A DNA stretch of 64,000 nucleotides, from the NCBI GenBank assembly GCA_034509925.1, contig CM067534.1, positions 4,861,501-4,925,500 of the forward strand. Direction: 5' to 3'. Under the pieces are notes generated by a model that ran no database searches, was not told where the DNA came from, and was given only the letters and a program-made list of their open reading frames with translations. Both the position numbers and the translations under genes were made by a program. Source of the stretch: Hirudinaria manillensis (lineage: Eukaryota > Annelida > Clitellata > Hirudinida > Hirudinidae). The number at the start of each line of letters is the position of its first letter. Positions within the stretch are counted from its first letter, which is position 1. Below are positions 22,701 to 34,578 of the stretch, piece by piece.

Positions 22701-24448
22701 GGGTCTGCCGTGATCTGAGAAACGATGGTATGGATTTATAAATCAAAACTAGTATTAACACGTGGGAAAATCCCATTGAAATGGTACAAAGCCTAAAATC
22801 TTTAAGCCTAACGACCCAAATTTCTTTCAAGGTGTAAATTAATTTGATAATTAGTTAGGCAAACAAAAACACCCCTAACGATCGTTTAAGTGGTTGTAAG
22901 TTAAAGTTTAATAATTAGTTGGTTGATCAGAGACACAACAACAACAACATCATCATCAACAACTTTAATAATCATTTAAGCTGTTAACCTTTCTGATCCT
23001 GGCAGGTTGTCCTGTAATTGTGAAAACTTCAATCCCCGTCAGTCCCACGTAATGGATGTCACCCCAAGTCGACTTGATGTCCACGTTCAAAACTTTTCCG
23101 CTCGGAAGTTCGGGGATGAGGAAAGGGGCTCCGTCTGCGTCCCTTCGTTAAAAATAACAATCTGAGGTCGACGTGGGGTCATTATTTATTTGTTTATTTA
23201 CTTTTATAAATAAAATGAAGGGCCATCTGGTGATCGCTTAAACAATTTTGTATAGCTTTTGTCAACAGAAAATACTTAACTCTTTTTGCTCGCATGAATT
23301 TCATATGAATGAACTTAATAGCTAATTTCAATAATAGCAATTATTATTAAAATTACTTTTCATCTTCTTCCTCCTCCTCCTCCTCTAAGAGCCCCTCCAC
23401 TGAAGATTTCCTTCCGCTTTTTCTGGCCGACATGAGAAACTCGGCCAATACCTCCTCTGAAATCAGAACAATAGAATCATTTTCAATGAAATAATTAGAA
23501 AATTAAACAAGATTTGACATTTATTTCGATCAGGAAATTGGAAAGTCACCACAGTAGTATCATAAGATGAAGTGGTTAATAAAAATCTTTAAGGTGACGT
23601 TATAATAATTATTAGCCACATACATAAATAAGCAATAACAACAACATAAATTTAATTGTATTGTTACGCTTCATAATGATTAACATAATATCATTATGTT
23701 GCACATTAATTAACATAATATTATTATGTTGCACATTAATTAACATATTAATTAATAATGATTAACATAATATTATAGTGTTAAACAATAACATAACGAA
23801 CCTTCCAAATCAACAGACAGCCTTCCTTTCTGCGAGGCATTGAACAGCTTCAGCGAGGACCAAGTTTTTTCGAGTTCGTCATTGACTTTGGAGTCGCGAG
23901 ATTGCATACTGATTCCCAGTGATGAGAAATAGATGGATTGAAAACTTAACCTCTATGTAACCAATGCATTTCAAGCAATCGATATTATTATTATTATTAT
24001 TTTATATCCATGAGGTTCTTCTTAATCTTATTAAAATGTAATTTTAGATTTTTACTTATTTATTCTCAAATTTGATTATAATCATTATAATCTGATTGAC
24101 TGAGAATACCTGATTGGTGAAGATTTTGAGGCTGATGTAAGCTGATTTGTAGCTTTCAATTTCTTTATTTTAACTGAAAACAAATCTCAATTTACCTTGT
24201 GTCTTGTAAATATATTCAAAATATAAGGAACAAATAATGGCATAGAATTTGTAAGGGTTACAATATATTTATATGAGTTTTACAAAGCAAAAGCAAGAAC
24301 AGTTACATTGGATGGAATGAAAGAAGAAATGGAAAAGCACCATTTAATTGAAATTTATTAATGATAATAATAATAATAATAGTGACAATATTAATAGAAT
24401 ATTGGTAGAATACAATATTGCATAATGATAATGATGATGATGATGATG

Positions 24449-24493
<45 letters not shown>

Positions 24494-27400
24494 GCAATGA
24501 CATTGGCGATGGTAATAACAAGTAATAATCACCATGCAGTGGAATCATCTGCCTATAGTCGTACACCATGCTGCCGGTCGCCTTTTCCAGTTGCACGTCC
24601 TTTTTAAATAACTTTCCATCCAAGAAGATGTTCATTGTTTTGACGCATTTGTTGAGATCCTTGAAGGAGCATTGATAAATGGTTATGAAATGGAACCGAT
24701 AAATAATATTCAATATTTATTTAATAATTATTAATTCTATTAATAAAATTCTATTAATTAATATAAATATAATTCTATTAATAAAATTCTATTAATTAAT
24801 ATAAATATAATTCTACTAATTAATATAAAGATAATTCTATTAATTATTATAAATATAATTCTATTAATTATTAATTTTATCACTAATAATAATAATGAGT
24901 AATAAATTCCACTTGAGCTTACAATCATGCTCTTGTTGTAGTTGCAGACTGCTAGACTTTCTATGGTGATGTTGTCGTCCTCGTCACCATCATCGTCATC
25001 ATCGCAGGCACCATCAGCATCATCATCGTCATCATAATCACCTCCTTCGACGAGAAACCCATCTGGTTTGGTGGATGAATCATCTTTCGACAGATCAATG
25101 AATATTTTTATCGATTTCTTCGGATTCCATTGAGAACTCCACATTTGACTCTCTTTGGTCGTCTTTAGTGATGAGATTACAGTTTGGAAGGGAATTATTA
25201 TTAATTTAATTATATTTATTATTAATTCAATTATAATTATTATTAATTTAATTATAATTATCACTATATTAATTATAATGACTATCAATTTAATTATAAT
25301 TAGTATTATTAGTTGAAAACTTTCTGACCAAAAGTGTTCAGATAATATAGGTGCTGTTAATCCATAATCCATAACGAATTACCAATTTATTACATTACAA
25401 CTAATTGTTTATTAAAACTAGTTTATGTTGAATGAAACAGTTTGCAACAAACTTTGAACTTGTTATTGAAGAGATTGTAGACGTTCCATTTCTCGTCTGT
25501 CGATCCTTCGATGCGAACGCATTTGTACTGATTGAATGTCAACCTTTCTCCGTTCTTCTTGAGCAGTTGTATCTCCGTCAATCCAACCCTGTTTGGGTGG
25601 CCCCAATTTGATGTTATTTCCAGACAAATACTAGAGACTCGATTAGATATTCCAACTTCCTTGGAGGGCGGAGTTTGTTTTCCTTTGACCAATGGCGGTT
25701 CGTTGGGTCTGACCTCTAACCTCACAAATTCTTCGAGTTGTTGAACAAAGTCTTCTTTGTCAGGCTGTTCTCTCTGTTCTGAGGTCATTAAAGATGGCTC
25801 TTCGTGCTCATCATCTCTGTTGACAATGACATCTGCTGCCATGTTTGTCACCATGTTTGTTGCCACGTTTGCCCTTTCGGAAGATTTATTTAAGTCTTCA
25901 TCAATAAGGGATGACACACTCTCAGCTGGACGGTTATTTCTGTCAGTAATCATTGCATCTGGTGACAAAGACGTTTGCAAAGGGTTCTCTAAGGCCTTTA
26001 ATTCTTTTAGCAATCTCTCCTGGACACTGAAATCGATCAGAAATTACACTTTCAACATCGATTCATAAACTTCCAAACAATGTTTAAAACAATGAATCAA
26101 TGTTTTCATTACATAATTACATAATAATCCATCAGAAAATAGTTATAAACTTCCAAACAATGAATTAGTTTTCATTACATGGTACACAATAATCGTACCT
26201 TTTATCCAGTTTTAAAACCTTGTCTATGAGGTCATCAACGTTTCCACTGTTTTCAATTTTGTCAACATGTTGAACTTTCTTGGCCCACACTTTCTTTGCA
26301 GGCTTATCTTTGGCTTGCTTGTTGCAACTTGAGAACTTCCTTTGGACGGGTTTTACTGCCAAACGTTCCGTCGATTTGTGGTCAACGCCAGACTTTTTTG
26401 GATATGAAATAATTTTTTGTGGAAAACTTTTTAATTTTCTAGCGACGCTAGAAGATCGTTCGTCCGACATCGGTCGGGAAATGTTGGGAGACGACTTCGA
26501 CGACGTCGCACGGGGAATCTTTCTTTGCCTTTGAGACGTCAAGGAAGGACGAGGAGCAAAGACTTTGCCTTGGGTTTTGTCTATGGCACTCTTTTGAATC
26601 GCATTTGAATCGGTTTTTGAGCTGACGTTTTCCATCGATTTTGAAATGTTTGTCTTATGAATGGTGTTTGAATCTAATAAATTATCAAAATAAAATAATC
26701 TTTCTTTAGAAACTTGCATTTTGTTTGAACTCTTTAGTAATTTAAAAAACTTTAATGCTTCTGATTGGAAAGCTAGCATAAAATATTTTGAACAAAAACC
26801 TCTTCAAAATAACATTTGTAGTGGCATTAGTTAGAATATCAAGCAATTTGAAAATAAACTCTTCTCATTTCTAATCATTCTTCTTAATACTTGTTGATTT
26901 TTTTTTAATTTTAAATTTTGAACATCCATCTTTACTTATTTGCTCACCTTCTGTGGTGATGCACTCAGTTCTGACTTCGGGTGAGCAGTCTTTGGCCTTC
27001 AAGGTTAACTCGATGCTCTGTCGAAGAATCTTTCAAAGCACGGAAATAAATTTGGAATCAATTCGTCGGAACCGATCGATAACTTAATAAATAAATTATA
27101 ACAAATTATGTGTTTAATTACTTAATTAATTAAATCTTACAGAGCATAACTTGGACGGCAACAAGAAATACATAATGAAACTGCATTAAAGCATTAACAT
27201 GATTTATAAAATTAATTAATATTAATATATCTATATATATATCACGTTCACCATGTTCCATCCACCCAGCCATCCAACTATCATATACAACAATATATCA
27301 ATATATATTTCACTACTCACTGAGACATCGTTTATGTTGAGACAAAACTCCTCTAAAGAATCATTATCAACAGAGTTTGAAGCATCATCATCATTATCAT

Positions 27401-29016
27401 CAGAGTAAACATCATCATGATCTTCAGCTGTGATCATCTACAAAGCATCAAACAATTTCCATAAACCATGGGAAATGATAATGATTTCATTATTTATGCA
27501 TACTTGATAATTTATTTATTATTAATAATAATATAAAATATAATCTTTATAATTACATCTATTATTGTATTATTAATAATGTAAGATATAATCTTTATTA
27601 CTTTATTACATATATTATTATAATATCATTAATAATGTAAAATATAATCTTTATAATTACATTTATTATTATATAAAATATAATCTTTATTACAAGGAAA
27701 CACTTATTTGCTTTCAACAAATAAAAGGTATATATATATATATATATATATTGTTTGGACACTTAAGCATGAGACCACCTCTTCAATAGGATCACCATGG
27801 TGATCATCATCAGCTTCATGAATCTCCTCCTTGATGTCATCATCATCATTATCATTATCATTACTCTTGGATGACATGTCATCATTGAAATCATCATCAT
27901 ATCTGCCTGTAAGGATTGCTTGAGAAAGAAATTTAAAATGCTTATTGTACTTTTTATTATTATCACTGTTATTATTATTGTTGTTACTATTATTATATCC
28001 TCATGGAATTTTAATTATCAAGTAATGCCAATAATTGTTCAGCAATAATTATTAAAGATATTAAATTAAACCATTTTTTTTGCACCTTCAACAAAACTGC
28101 TTGCAACATAAAATGACCTAACAAAAGAATCACAAGCTTGTGATTTCTAAGTCATCATAAATTGAAACTTAGAATGGCATCTATTTTATGACATACTTAA
28201 GGCATACATACTACCATCTGAATATTGTATTCAATAATCCTAAAACTCATCATCATTGTCCTCATCTTCATCGTCATGTAAGATGATGTTGATTGTGATT
28301 GCATCTGCACCATAAATTGAAACCTACGAAGTACAAAGTACTCACCAGGAGGTTTGTACTTGATCTTCGATCCGTCATCAGTCTTAACTTCGACAGACTC
28401 CATCACCCACCTCCTCCTTTCACGAGCAGATTTCGACATGACCCCGTATTGATCCAAACGGCCTTTATATAAGAAATTAAGTAAATATTGTTTCCTTTTG
28501 AAATTGATCATATTTTTAGAATCTGCAATTGGTTAAATCAATCCAATTTAAAGGTATAAATTATTACCCTCTGCTTTACAAGATTTAGGGTGTCTGGATG
28601 ATCCCAAAGGCAAATTGAAGCAAGGAGCAAGGTTTAGTTTAGCATTGGCACCATTCAAATACAATATGAATCCTTTTTCCATCCTTTCCAGTTCAAGGGC
28701 ATGTTCGTCTTGTTTTATTAACTCCTTCATTTGTCTTAAATTAAAAACATCTCATATTTTGTTACAGATCTTAATCCAATTTAGAAAGATAAACATGAAA
28801 AAAAATCAAAATTGATTTTTATAAAAAAAAAACCGTTCATCTCACCTGTTTCTTTCTTGAACCTGAGCTAAATATCCCTCGTGATTAATAAAAGCGTCGA
28901 ATTCACCCTTAGAGATTAAATTTGTTTATTCAGTTGAACGTCGTTTCATGTGGATTGCATATCAATACCTCCTCCGTTCGAACATTGTTGCTAACGAGAA
29001 CATGTTTGAATTCCAT
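17577..29016 (-). CDS. KATNIP: KATNIP, katanin-interacting protein (KIAA0556 family), complete
   Basis: Twenty-six exons keep phase and give 1478 residues; human KATNIP is about 1618. From 5' to 3' they are 29016-28969, 28907-28846, 28734-28568, 28462-28346, 27906-27779, 27437-27321, 27029-26948, 26673-26199, 26026-25453, 25162-24923, 24659-24533, 24152-24110, 23908-23802, 23456-23357, 23142-22989, 22714-22517, 22260-22099, 21744-21505, 21344-21173, 20972-20807, 20577-20412, 20128-19911, 19310-19189, 18694-18555, 18244-18143 and 17786-17577. The N-terminus has the family's ELERMEKGFILYLNGAN. Four DUF4457-type repeats follow from about residue 530, marked by SNWGHP, STWGDIHYVGLTGIEV, SNWGDQHFIGLAGLEV and a last worn copy. 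Each is followed by a W-x-AP and WNYNK-like block. KATNIP binds microtubules and katanin at cilium bases. The ends of exons 27779 and 22099 are the least certain. Confidence 0.93.
18763..18848. repeat. (GGT/GAT)n microsatellite
   Basis: An imperfect run of gat and ggt triplets lies in a KATNIP intron. Confidence 0.95.
19750..19810. repeat. (ATT)n microsatellite
   Basis: Near-perfect att triplets lie inside a KATNIP intron. Confidence 0.95.
23683..23780. repeat. AT-rich direct and inverted repeats in a KATNIP intron
   Basis: The unit ttaacataatattattatgt, itself nearly palindromic, recurs with gcacattaa spacers. Confidence 0.7.
24427..24491. repeat. (ATG)n(ATA)n microsatellite
   Basis: gat triplets followed by aat triplets sit beside the exon ending at 24533. 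Homopolymer-like reading frames over it are not genes. Confidence 0.95.
24729..24885. repeat. AT-rich minisatellite in a KATNIP intron
   Basis: Units like ttctattaattaatataaa repeat about five times with small variants. Confidence 0.8.
27505..27690. repeat. Repeated aatataatcttta units in a KATNIP intron
   Basis: Four variants of ataatctttataattacat with att-rich spacers are followed at 27730-27752 by a (ta)n run. Confidence 0.75.
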
Positions 29017-31384
29017 TGATTTGTTTTGACAACCTTAAATGAGAATATTATTGTAGAACGTGCCAACAAATTTCTGGGTTTAAAGAGGAAATAGATTCTC
29101 CGATGTTGTCAATGAATTTAATATTAAATAATAAATACTTAAATTACTGCGGTTGTTTAGGGATATTTTAAGAGAAATCCTCAAATGTTTGACACAAAAA
29201 TAGATAAATAAGTTGTTGTCAAGAGTAACCACTTTATCCGGTGTCTAAGATGGATGGACGATATTTATATTAACAATTAAATAATTCTTTAAAATTGCAA
29301 ATTCACACTTTTGTTGTACTTGAGATTGCATAAAAATAAAATTATTAAATTTGATTAGTTACAAACTACTGAATCAGAAAGTGGCATTATTGGACAAATG
29401 GTCTATCGTGGCAGCACAAGTTATAATGGCATAAGACAACGGCAACAATGACTAGTTATGGAGTGAAACTTCATATTCAAGAATGTCAATCATTACTTTT
29501 TAGCTTCTGAGTTTCTGTGAAAATTCAATCAAGATAGAGCTCGCATTAAGTTCCAAATCGTACAAGGTCAAAGTTGTTATCGTAAAGATGTTCAAAACAT
29601 CTTCGAAATGACTGCCCTGTATTTCTGGTGAATATCAATAAAACCGGCGCAGAAAATTACCGCGCAGGATGAGTAAGAGATGAGCGAAAACATCACAAGC
29701 TGAAAATATGTGATGGTCCATAATGGAAGCTGTTTTTCAGCTAGCCGTAGTTCGTCTAGTGCGACACTTAAGTGAATAAGTTATCAGGCTGTATTATCAG
29801 GAGATATTAAAAGGCCTGATATGGAGTATTGTCAGGAACTTCACGAAAACTGCAATGTGCTCTGTACTAGCTGAATCTGTTTCGGCTTTGTTGAAGGCTC
29901 CTTTGCCGGGTTACTTTAGTACATAGTTATAATTGGTCAAAGGTTGAGGATATAAATCTTACATGTGAATTAATGCCAAAATTTTATTTCTGCTTCCCAT
30001 ACAAAAATTCGATAACTCAGAGAGCATACTCAAAAGGACAAATGTAGAAAGCACTTCGCTCCCTCACGCCCTTATATATTACTTACTTATCCAAGCTGGT
30101 AATTGTTTCAATTAAAGGAGAAATATTAGAATATGGACCATAATTTAACCTCATCTATTTCATCGAATTATAAACTTTACTTCGGAATTATTCGTTGATT
30201 TCTGAAATGGGTGAATTCTAATTCCTAAAACGAGTTCAATAGTCCAAAATTTCGCTTCACTTGGTCTATTGCTTCTGTTTTGAGACGCTCAAAAACATTG
30301 ATTCTGGGCCACAAAATTGAATTTTATCTCAATTTTAACAGCAAGTAATGTTTTGTTAGAAAGCTGAGAAAAACTTTCGATTTGACCTGATGACACATTG
30401 CCTTTTGAGGTCTTCGTAATCGAATCTAATTCTATTGAAAATAAACAATAGTGAGGCTTCGACTCATCGAAACGACTTTTGTACTCAAGGAATCCTCAAA
30501 CTTGGAATATTTATTAAAATAATTGTAATTAATCAATAATACCGATTAAAATTTATTAAAACCAAGACTTTATAATTATGAAGTTAATTATATGATGTTA
30601 ATCAGATAATTAATTAATTGTTTAATTGTAATCTGTCAAATAAGAATGTTTGATAATTCCTCTTGTTTCCAGAGATAATTGAAAAAAATACAATTTTCTA
30701 GAAGTTAATAGTGCGGCACGAATGTCCACGATTTTCGATAGTTACGGGTCGATCAGGTGATTTAAGCTAATTATCTGATTCTCCGGCAATTATTGTTCGA
30801 CTCAAATGATTGCCTTGGCAAACTTCAATAAGTCAAAGTTACAGCTATAGGCAACAGTAAATTACATCTAGTGGCATTATAAGAGAAAGTTAAGATAATG
30901 TCTTAGCGATGACATTGTTGTTCCTTCTACTAAAACCTTCGAGAACATAAAGTGAGCGGCAATTTGTTAAAAAGGTTATTGAATTTTCCCACGAACGATA
31001 TCGGATAGGAATCGGACAATTTTGAAGTGCGTTAAAAACTGTGCTTCGGAAGTAAGAATTTCACTTTAGTTTGTAAATCATATTTTACTTTAAATACGTT
31101 CAACAGTCGTGGACACCACACTCATCTATGACGATGTAAATATGTAATTTTCCTCATTTTTGTTTCTCAGTTGATTGCTATATCCAGGGATTTGATAGTT
31201 GGGGCCTCATTATCATCTGCGTTCGTGTTTCTAGCATTAACTTAAGCATGTGACGGACCTTATTAGGCTGCAAATGCATTATTTCGAAGAAACCAAAATA
31301 TTTCCTTCTTGTGTCTCTTAAATGGGAGTCATGGCGTATTTATGGACGATCGATGAATTCGTCATTCGAACCATTTGTTGCTCC
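29017..31384. other. Intergenic region between KATNIP and the first RAB24-like gene
   Basis: This stretch separates two divergent genes and so should hold both promoters. No ORF, RNA gene or clear repeat was recognised apart from the TATA box at its right end. Confidence 0.5.
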
Positions 31385-31392
31385 TATATAAG
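31385..31392 (+). promoter_or_regulatory. TATA box upstream of the first RAB24-like gene
   Basis: tatataag lies about 25-30 bp before a likely start region (near 31415). It is followed at 31527 by atgaagagtggg and a strong gtgagt donor. That donor can splice to an acceptor just before 31970 (ttcacatcag), giving either a 5'-UTR intron or an in-frame longer N-terminus. Confidence 0.5.
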
Positions 31393-31987
31393 CACCGAGA
31401 GCAACAATCGTTTGTTCAATCCTCCCGCTTCCTGTAAACATTTACCTTTTAAAGTTAAAAATAATTATTGTTAATCATCGTAAACCAATACCGCTTAGTG
31501 CTCTGTGACTTTTAAGTGACCAAAATATGAAGAGTGGGGTGAGTTTCCAACAACTCGTTTAAATCACATTAATACAACGTGCAGAAATTTATTTCATTAA
31601 TTTTTATAAGTACTTACGGTGAAAACGTTAAACACAACAATATTATAATAAAAAATCACGATAAAATCCTATTGGCCGCCCAGCGCTTTGTTGACAAACA
31701 GACCCAGCTGATGCTTTGCTAAAATCTTGATTCGCAGCTCGTCCATTTTAACTCTTTTGTTTCGTCGAGCAACTTAAATATCTGTTTCTGATAATAAGGA
31801 AGTCATAATAATATAGAATATTAATCAGATATACAAATCTTGAGGTCCTATGGACAGACTCAAAACCGTTTCTTGCAAGGATTTCTTGATTGAATATATT
31901 AGGCCTCTTTCCCCACTTTAACTGACTGTTGCACCAAATGATTCTAACGAAAAATAATATTCACATCAGCAAATCCAAAAGTTCATT

Positions 31988-33607
31988 ATGTCAGTGGAGA
32001 CTGAATGTATACAAGAGCTCAAGATAGCCTTGCTTGGCAAAGTATCATCTGGAAAAACATCTTTGGCCATTAGGTTCATCTCAAATGTCTTCAGTTCTCA
32101 AGGCCAATACAAAGCAGTAAGTAAAATTATGCCAACATTACTACTCAATTGTGTTCCAAGAAATAGAATTAAACAAATTATTTTCTCTTTGCAGTTCTCT
32201 AAATTTCCATCCCTTTTTTCAGACAATTGGAGTTGCTTATGCTTCTAGAAAGGTCGAGTATGACAGCAGAAGGTTCAGTCTACAAATATGGGTAAGACTG
32301 GAAGTCTTCAAATCAACTTTCATTAAAATTGCCTTGATCACATGATGATTTACTTGGTTAAGATGTATGCAATGCTATAAAAGTCGTTAACTTGTGCCTC
32401 AATCATCCCAAATCTATATGACTCAGTGCTTGTATAGTGTTATAATTAATGAGTTCATAACTCTAAAAATACAGGACACTGCAGGGTGTGAGAGGTTCGA
32501 AGCTTTAAGCAGGACTTATTATCGTGGTGCAAAAGCTGCCATAATCTGTCACGACCTTCTCGATCTTCAGAGTTATGAAAGAGCCATCAAATGGGCAGAA
32601 GAGCTCGCTCAGCAAGAACCTGTGAGCTTTTACTAATTTGAAAGCATACACTATGACTCACTAAAACTTCCCATTAAGAAAAATTTGTATCTAGACAAGG
32701 ACCATATATTCAGAGGAGTTTATGGAGGTTTGAATAATAAAAAAAACAAAAGTTAAAAAAATAAATCACATAAAAATTTATGATGTTTAACTTTTTAAAT
32801 TTAAAACTCATTCATCAAACTGTGAAAAATAGTCATGAAAATAAAAATTCAACCCCCCCCCCCCCAAAAAAAAAATTTATATCGATATACATCCCTGACC
32901 TAGATGTATAATTCATAAATCCCAACTTGCAAATAAAAATAAATAAATAGCCATAAAAATGTTGATATTGCAATCATTTTGAATTTTTACTCGCTAATGT
33001 ATTTGACTGACCATAAATCTACAGGCCTGCACGATTTACTTATGCGGAACAAAGAAAGACATGTTGAGCAAAGAATCAAGCAGAGTCATAAGCCAAACAA
33101 AAGTATCAAACTTTGCAAACAGTAAGTCTACTTAAGTGACTCAAAAGTTTCACTCTAACAAAAAGCCTTAATTGTGAGACCCATTACATTGTATGGGATA
33201 ACACTCATATTCACTTCAATACCTTTTCTTGTTAGGTATCAAGGCAAAAGTAATAGAAACTTCGAGCAAGACTGGCGAAGGAGTGCGTAAGTACTTCAAG
33301 TGTCAACAATTAGCATCACCATTGAAAGGACACATGACTTATCTGGCTAAATGCATTATTATGAGAGTCCAATCGATGAGAGTAGAATTTTCAAATCTTT
33401 CAACTAGTTAAACACCTTATTTAATTCATCTTTACTGTACTTAATAGTCATGTTTAGAAAGCATGAGTTACAAATATCAATTTATATCTTCAAAAACGTT
33501 CCATTAATATAGGGGACCTGTTCCTGCAAATAGTGAGAGATTACGCTAACAAGACGATCAATCAAGCATTAATGCGTAAGTCGAATTTTCGTAATGACAG
33601 AAATTGA
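31988..33607 (+). CDS. RAB24-like small GTPase, gene 1
   Basis: Exons are 31988-32116, 32223-32291, 32475-32621, 33025-33121, 33236-33286 and 33513-33575. The last either splices on at a good gtaagt or reads through to TGA at 33605-33607. Visible motifs: P-loop GKVSSGKTS (residues 17-25), switch-[16 protein letters not shown] (from residue 67), TKKD (124-127) and ETSSKTG (155-161). RAB24 is unusual in having Ser where other Rabs have the catalytic Gln after DTAG; here it is Cys. RAB24 acts in autophagosome and endosome turnover. No C-terminal prenylation cysteine was found, so a last exon is probably missing from this model. An alternative start at 31527 through an upstream exon stays in frame. 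Confidence 0.85.
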
Positions 33608-34578
33608 AATTTGACTTACTCAAACCAAGTAAATTAACACCCGATAATAAGATGATCTAATCAGAGATGCATAACATTCCAGTTTTAATTATAGCAATTC
33701 GTTCACTCTCTTTATAATCCCACCATTTACATGGCATTCCTATCCGAAGATAATAGTAATAATAATAATGACGATAGTTGAATTCATATTTGCACCATGA
33801 GAGCAAGCTTCAGAACATTTATGTGGCTTGTGAATAAGGAGCTTTGTGGCGTTCACTGCCGAAAGTGATCCTCTTAACTACTCCTAGAACATTATACATT
33901 AAACGAAATAAAAAGAATATGGCCAACACCCTAATCAAAAGAGTAGCTGTTAGACTGTCTACTTAAGAAATTGTTGCGAACCAGGGCCCGCATCAAGTTG
34001 ACATCAAACCTCAACAATTACGTTAGCCTAACAATCTGCATATATATTGTTTAAAAAGCCGAATCGGAGGCAATACGACTAGAACATCAGCCATACACCA
34101 AGTTCCAATGTGTCTGCAAAAGTTTATAAATAAAGAAGTAATCTTAAACAAACAACCGGAATGTACACCACACCGAATCCCACAACAACCACAGGAGCAG
34201 CCAACATCTAATGTCTGCTACAAGATGGCGTTTTTACCTCAATCCTGACGAACTTTGTTGTTTTAGTCACTTTACAATCATTTTTACTGTATAAATGTAT
34301 GAGTTTTTATTTGTACTTGTAATGTTTTGTTTGCAACTCTTACTTGTAAAATTAGCACTTAATACTTTATACGAATTTTTGAACGTGAAAAATTTATTTT
34401 TTGACAGTTTCTTTTTTTCTACATTTCACCAATTTTCTCTGAATTCTGAAAAAAATTATTCGTAATAATTTGTAATTTCTTCTAGTCTAGTTAAATACGA
34501 CTTCGGATAAAATTTAAAGAATCAATTATCGAGCCGTTGACGTTGCTTAGTTTTAGAAATAAGCAGGATTTTATCAGA
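33608..34578. other. Intergenic or 3' region after the first RAB24-like gene
   Basis: This is where a final exon of the RAB24-like gene would be expected. An acceptor near 33813 could add a short tail ending in CGL, but this is weak. Nothing else was recognised. Confidence 0.3.

Noticed and set aside
22416..22718. Plus-strand 100-codon ORF
   Set aside because: Antisense shadow of a KATNIP exon (22517-22714).
24303..24713. Long minus-strand ORF with poly-Leu/Ser
   Set aside because: The real part is one KATNIP exon (24533-24659); the rest is frame over a microsatellite.
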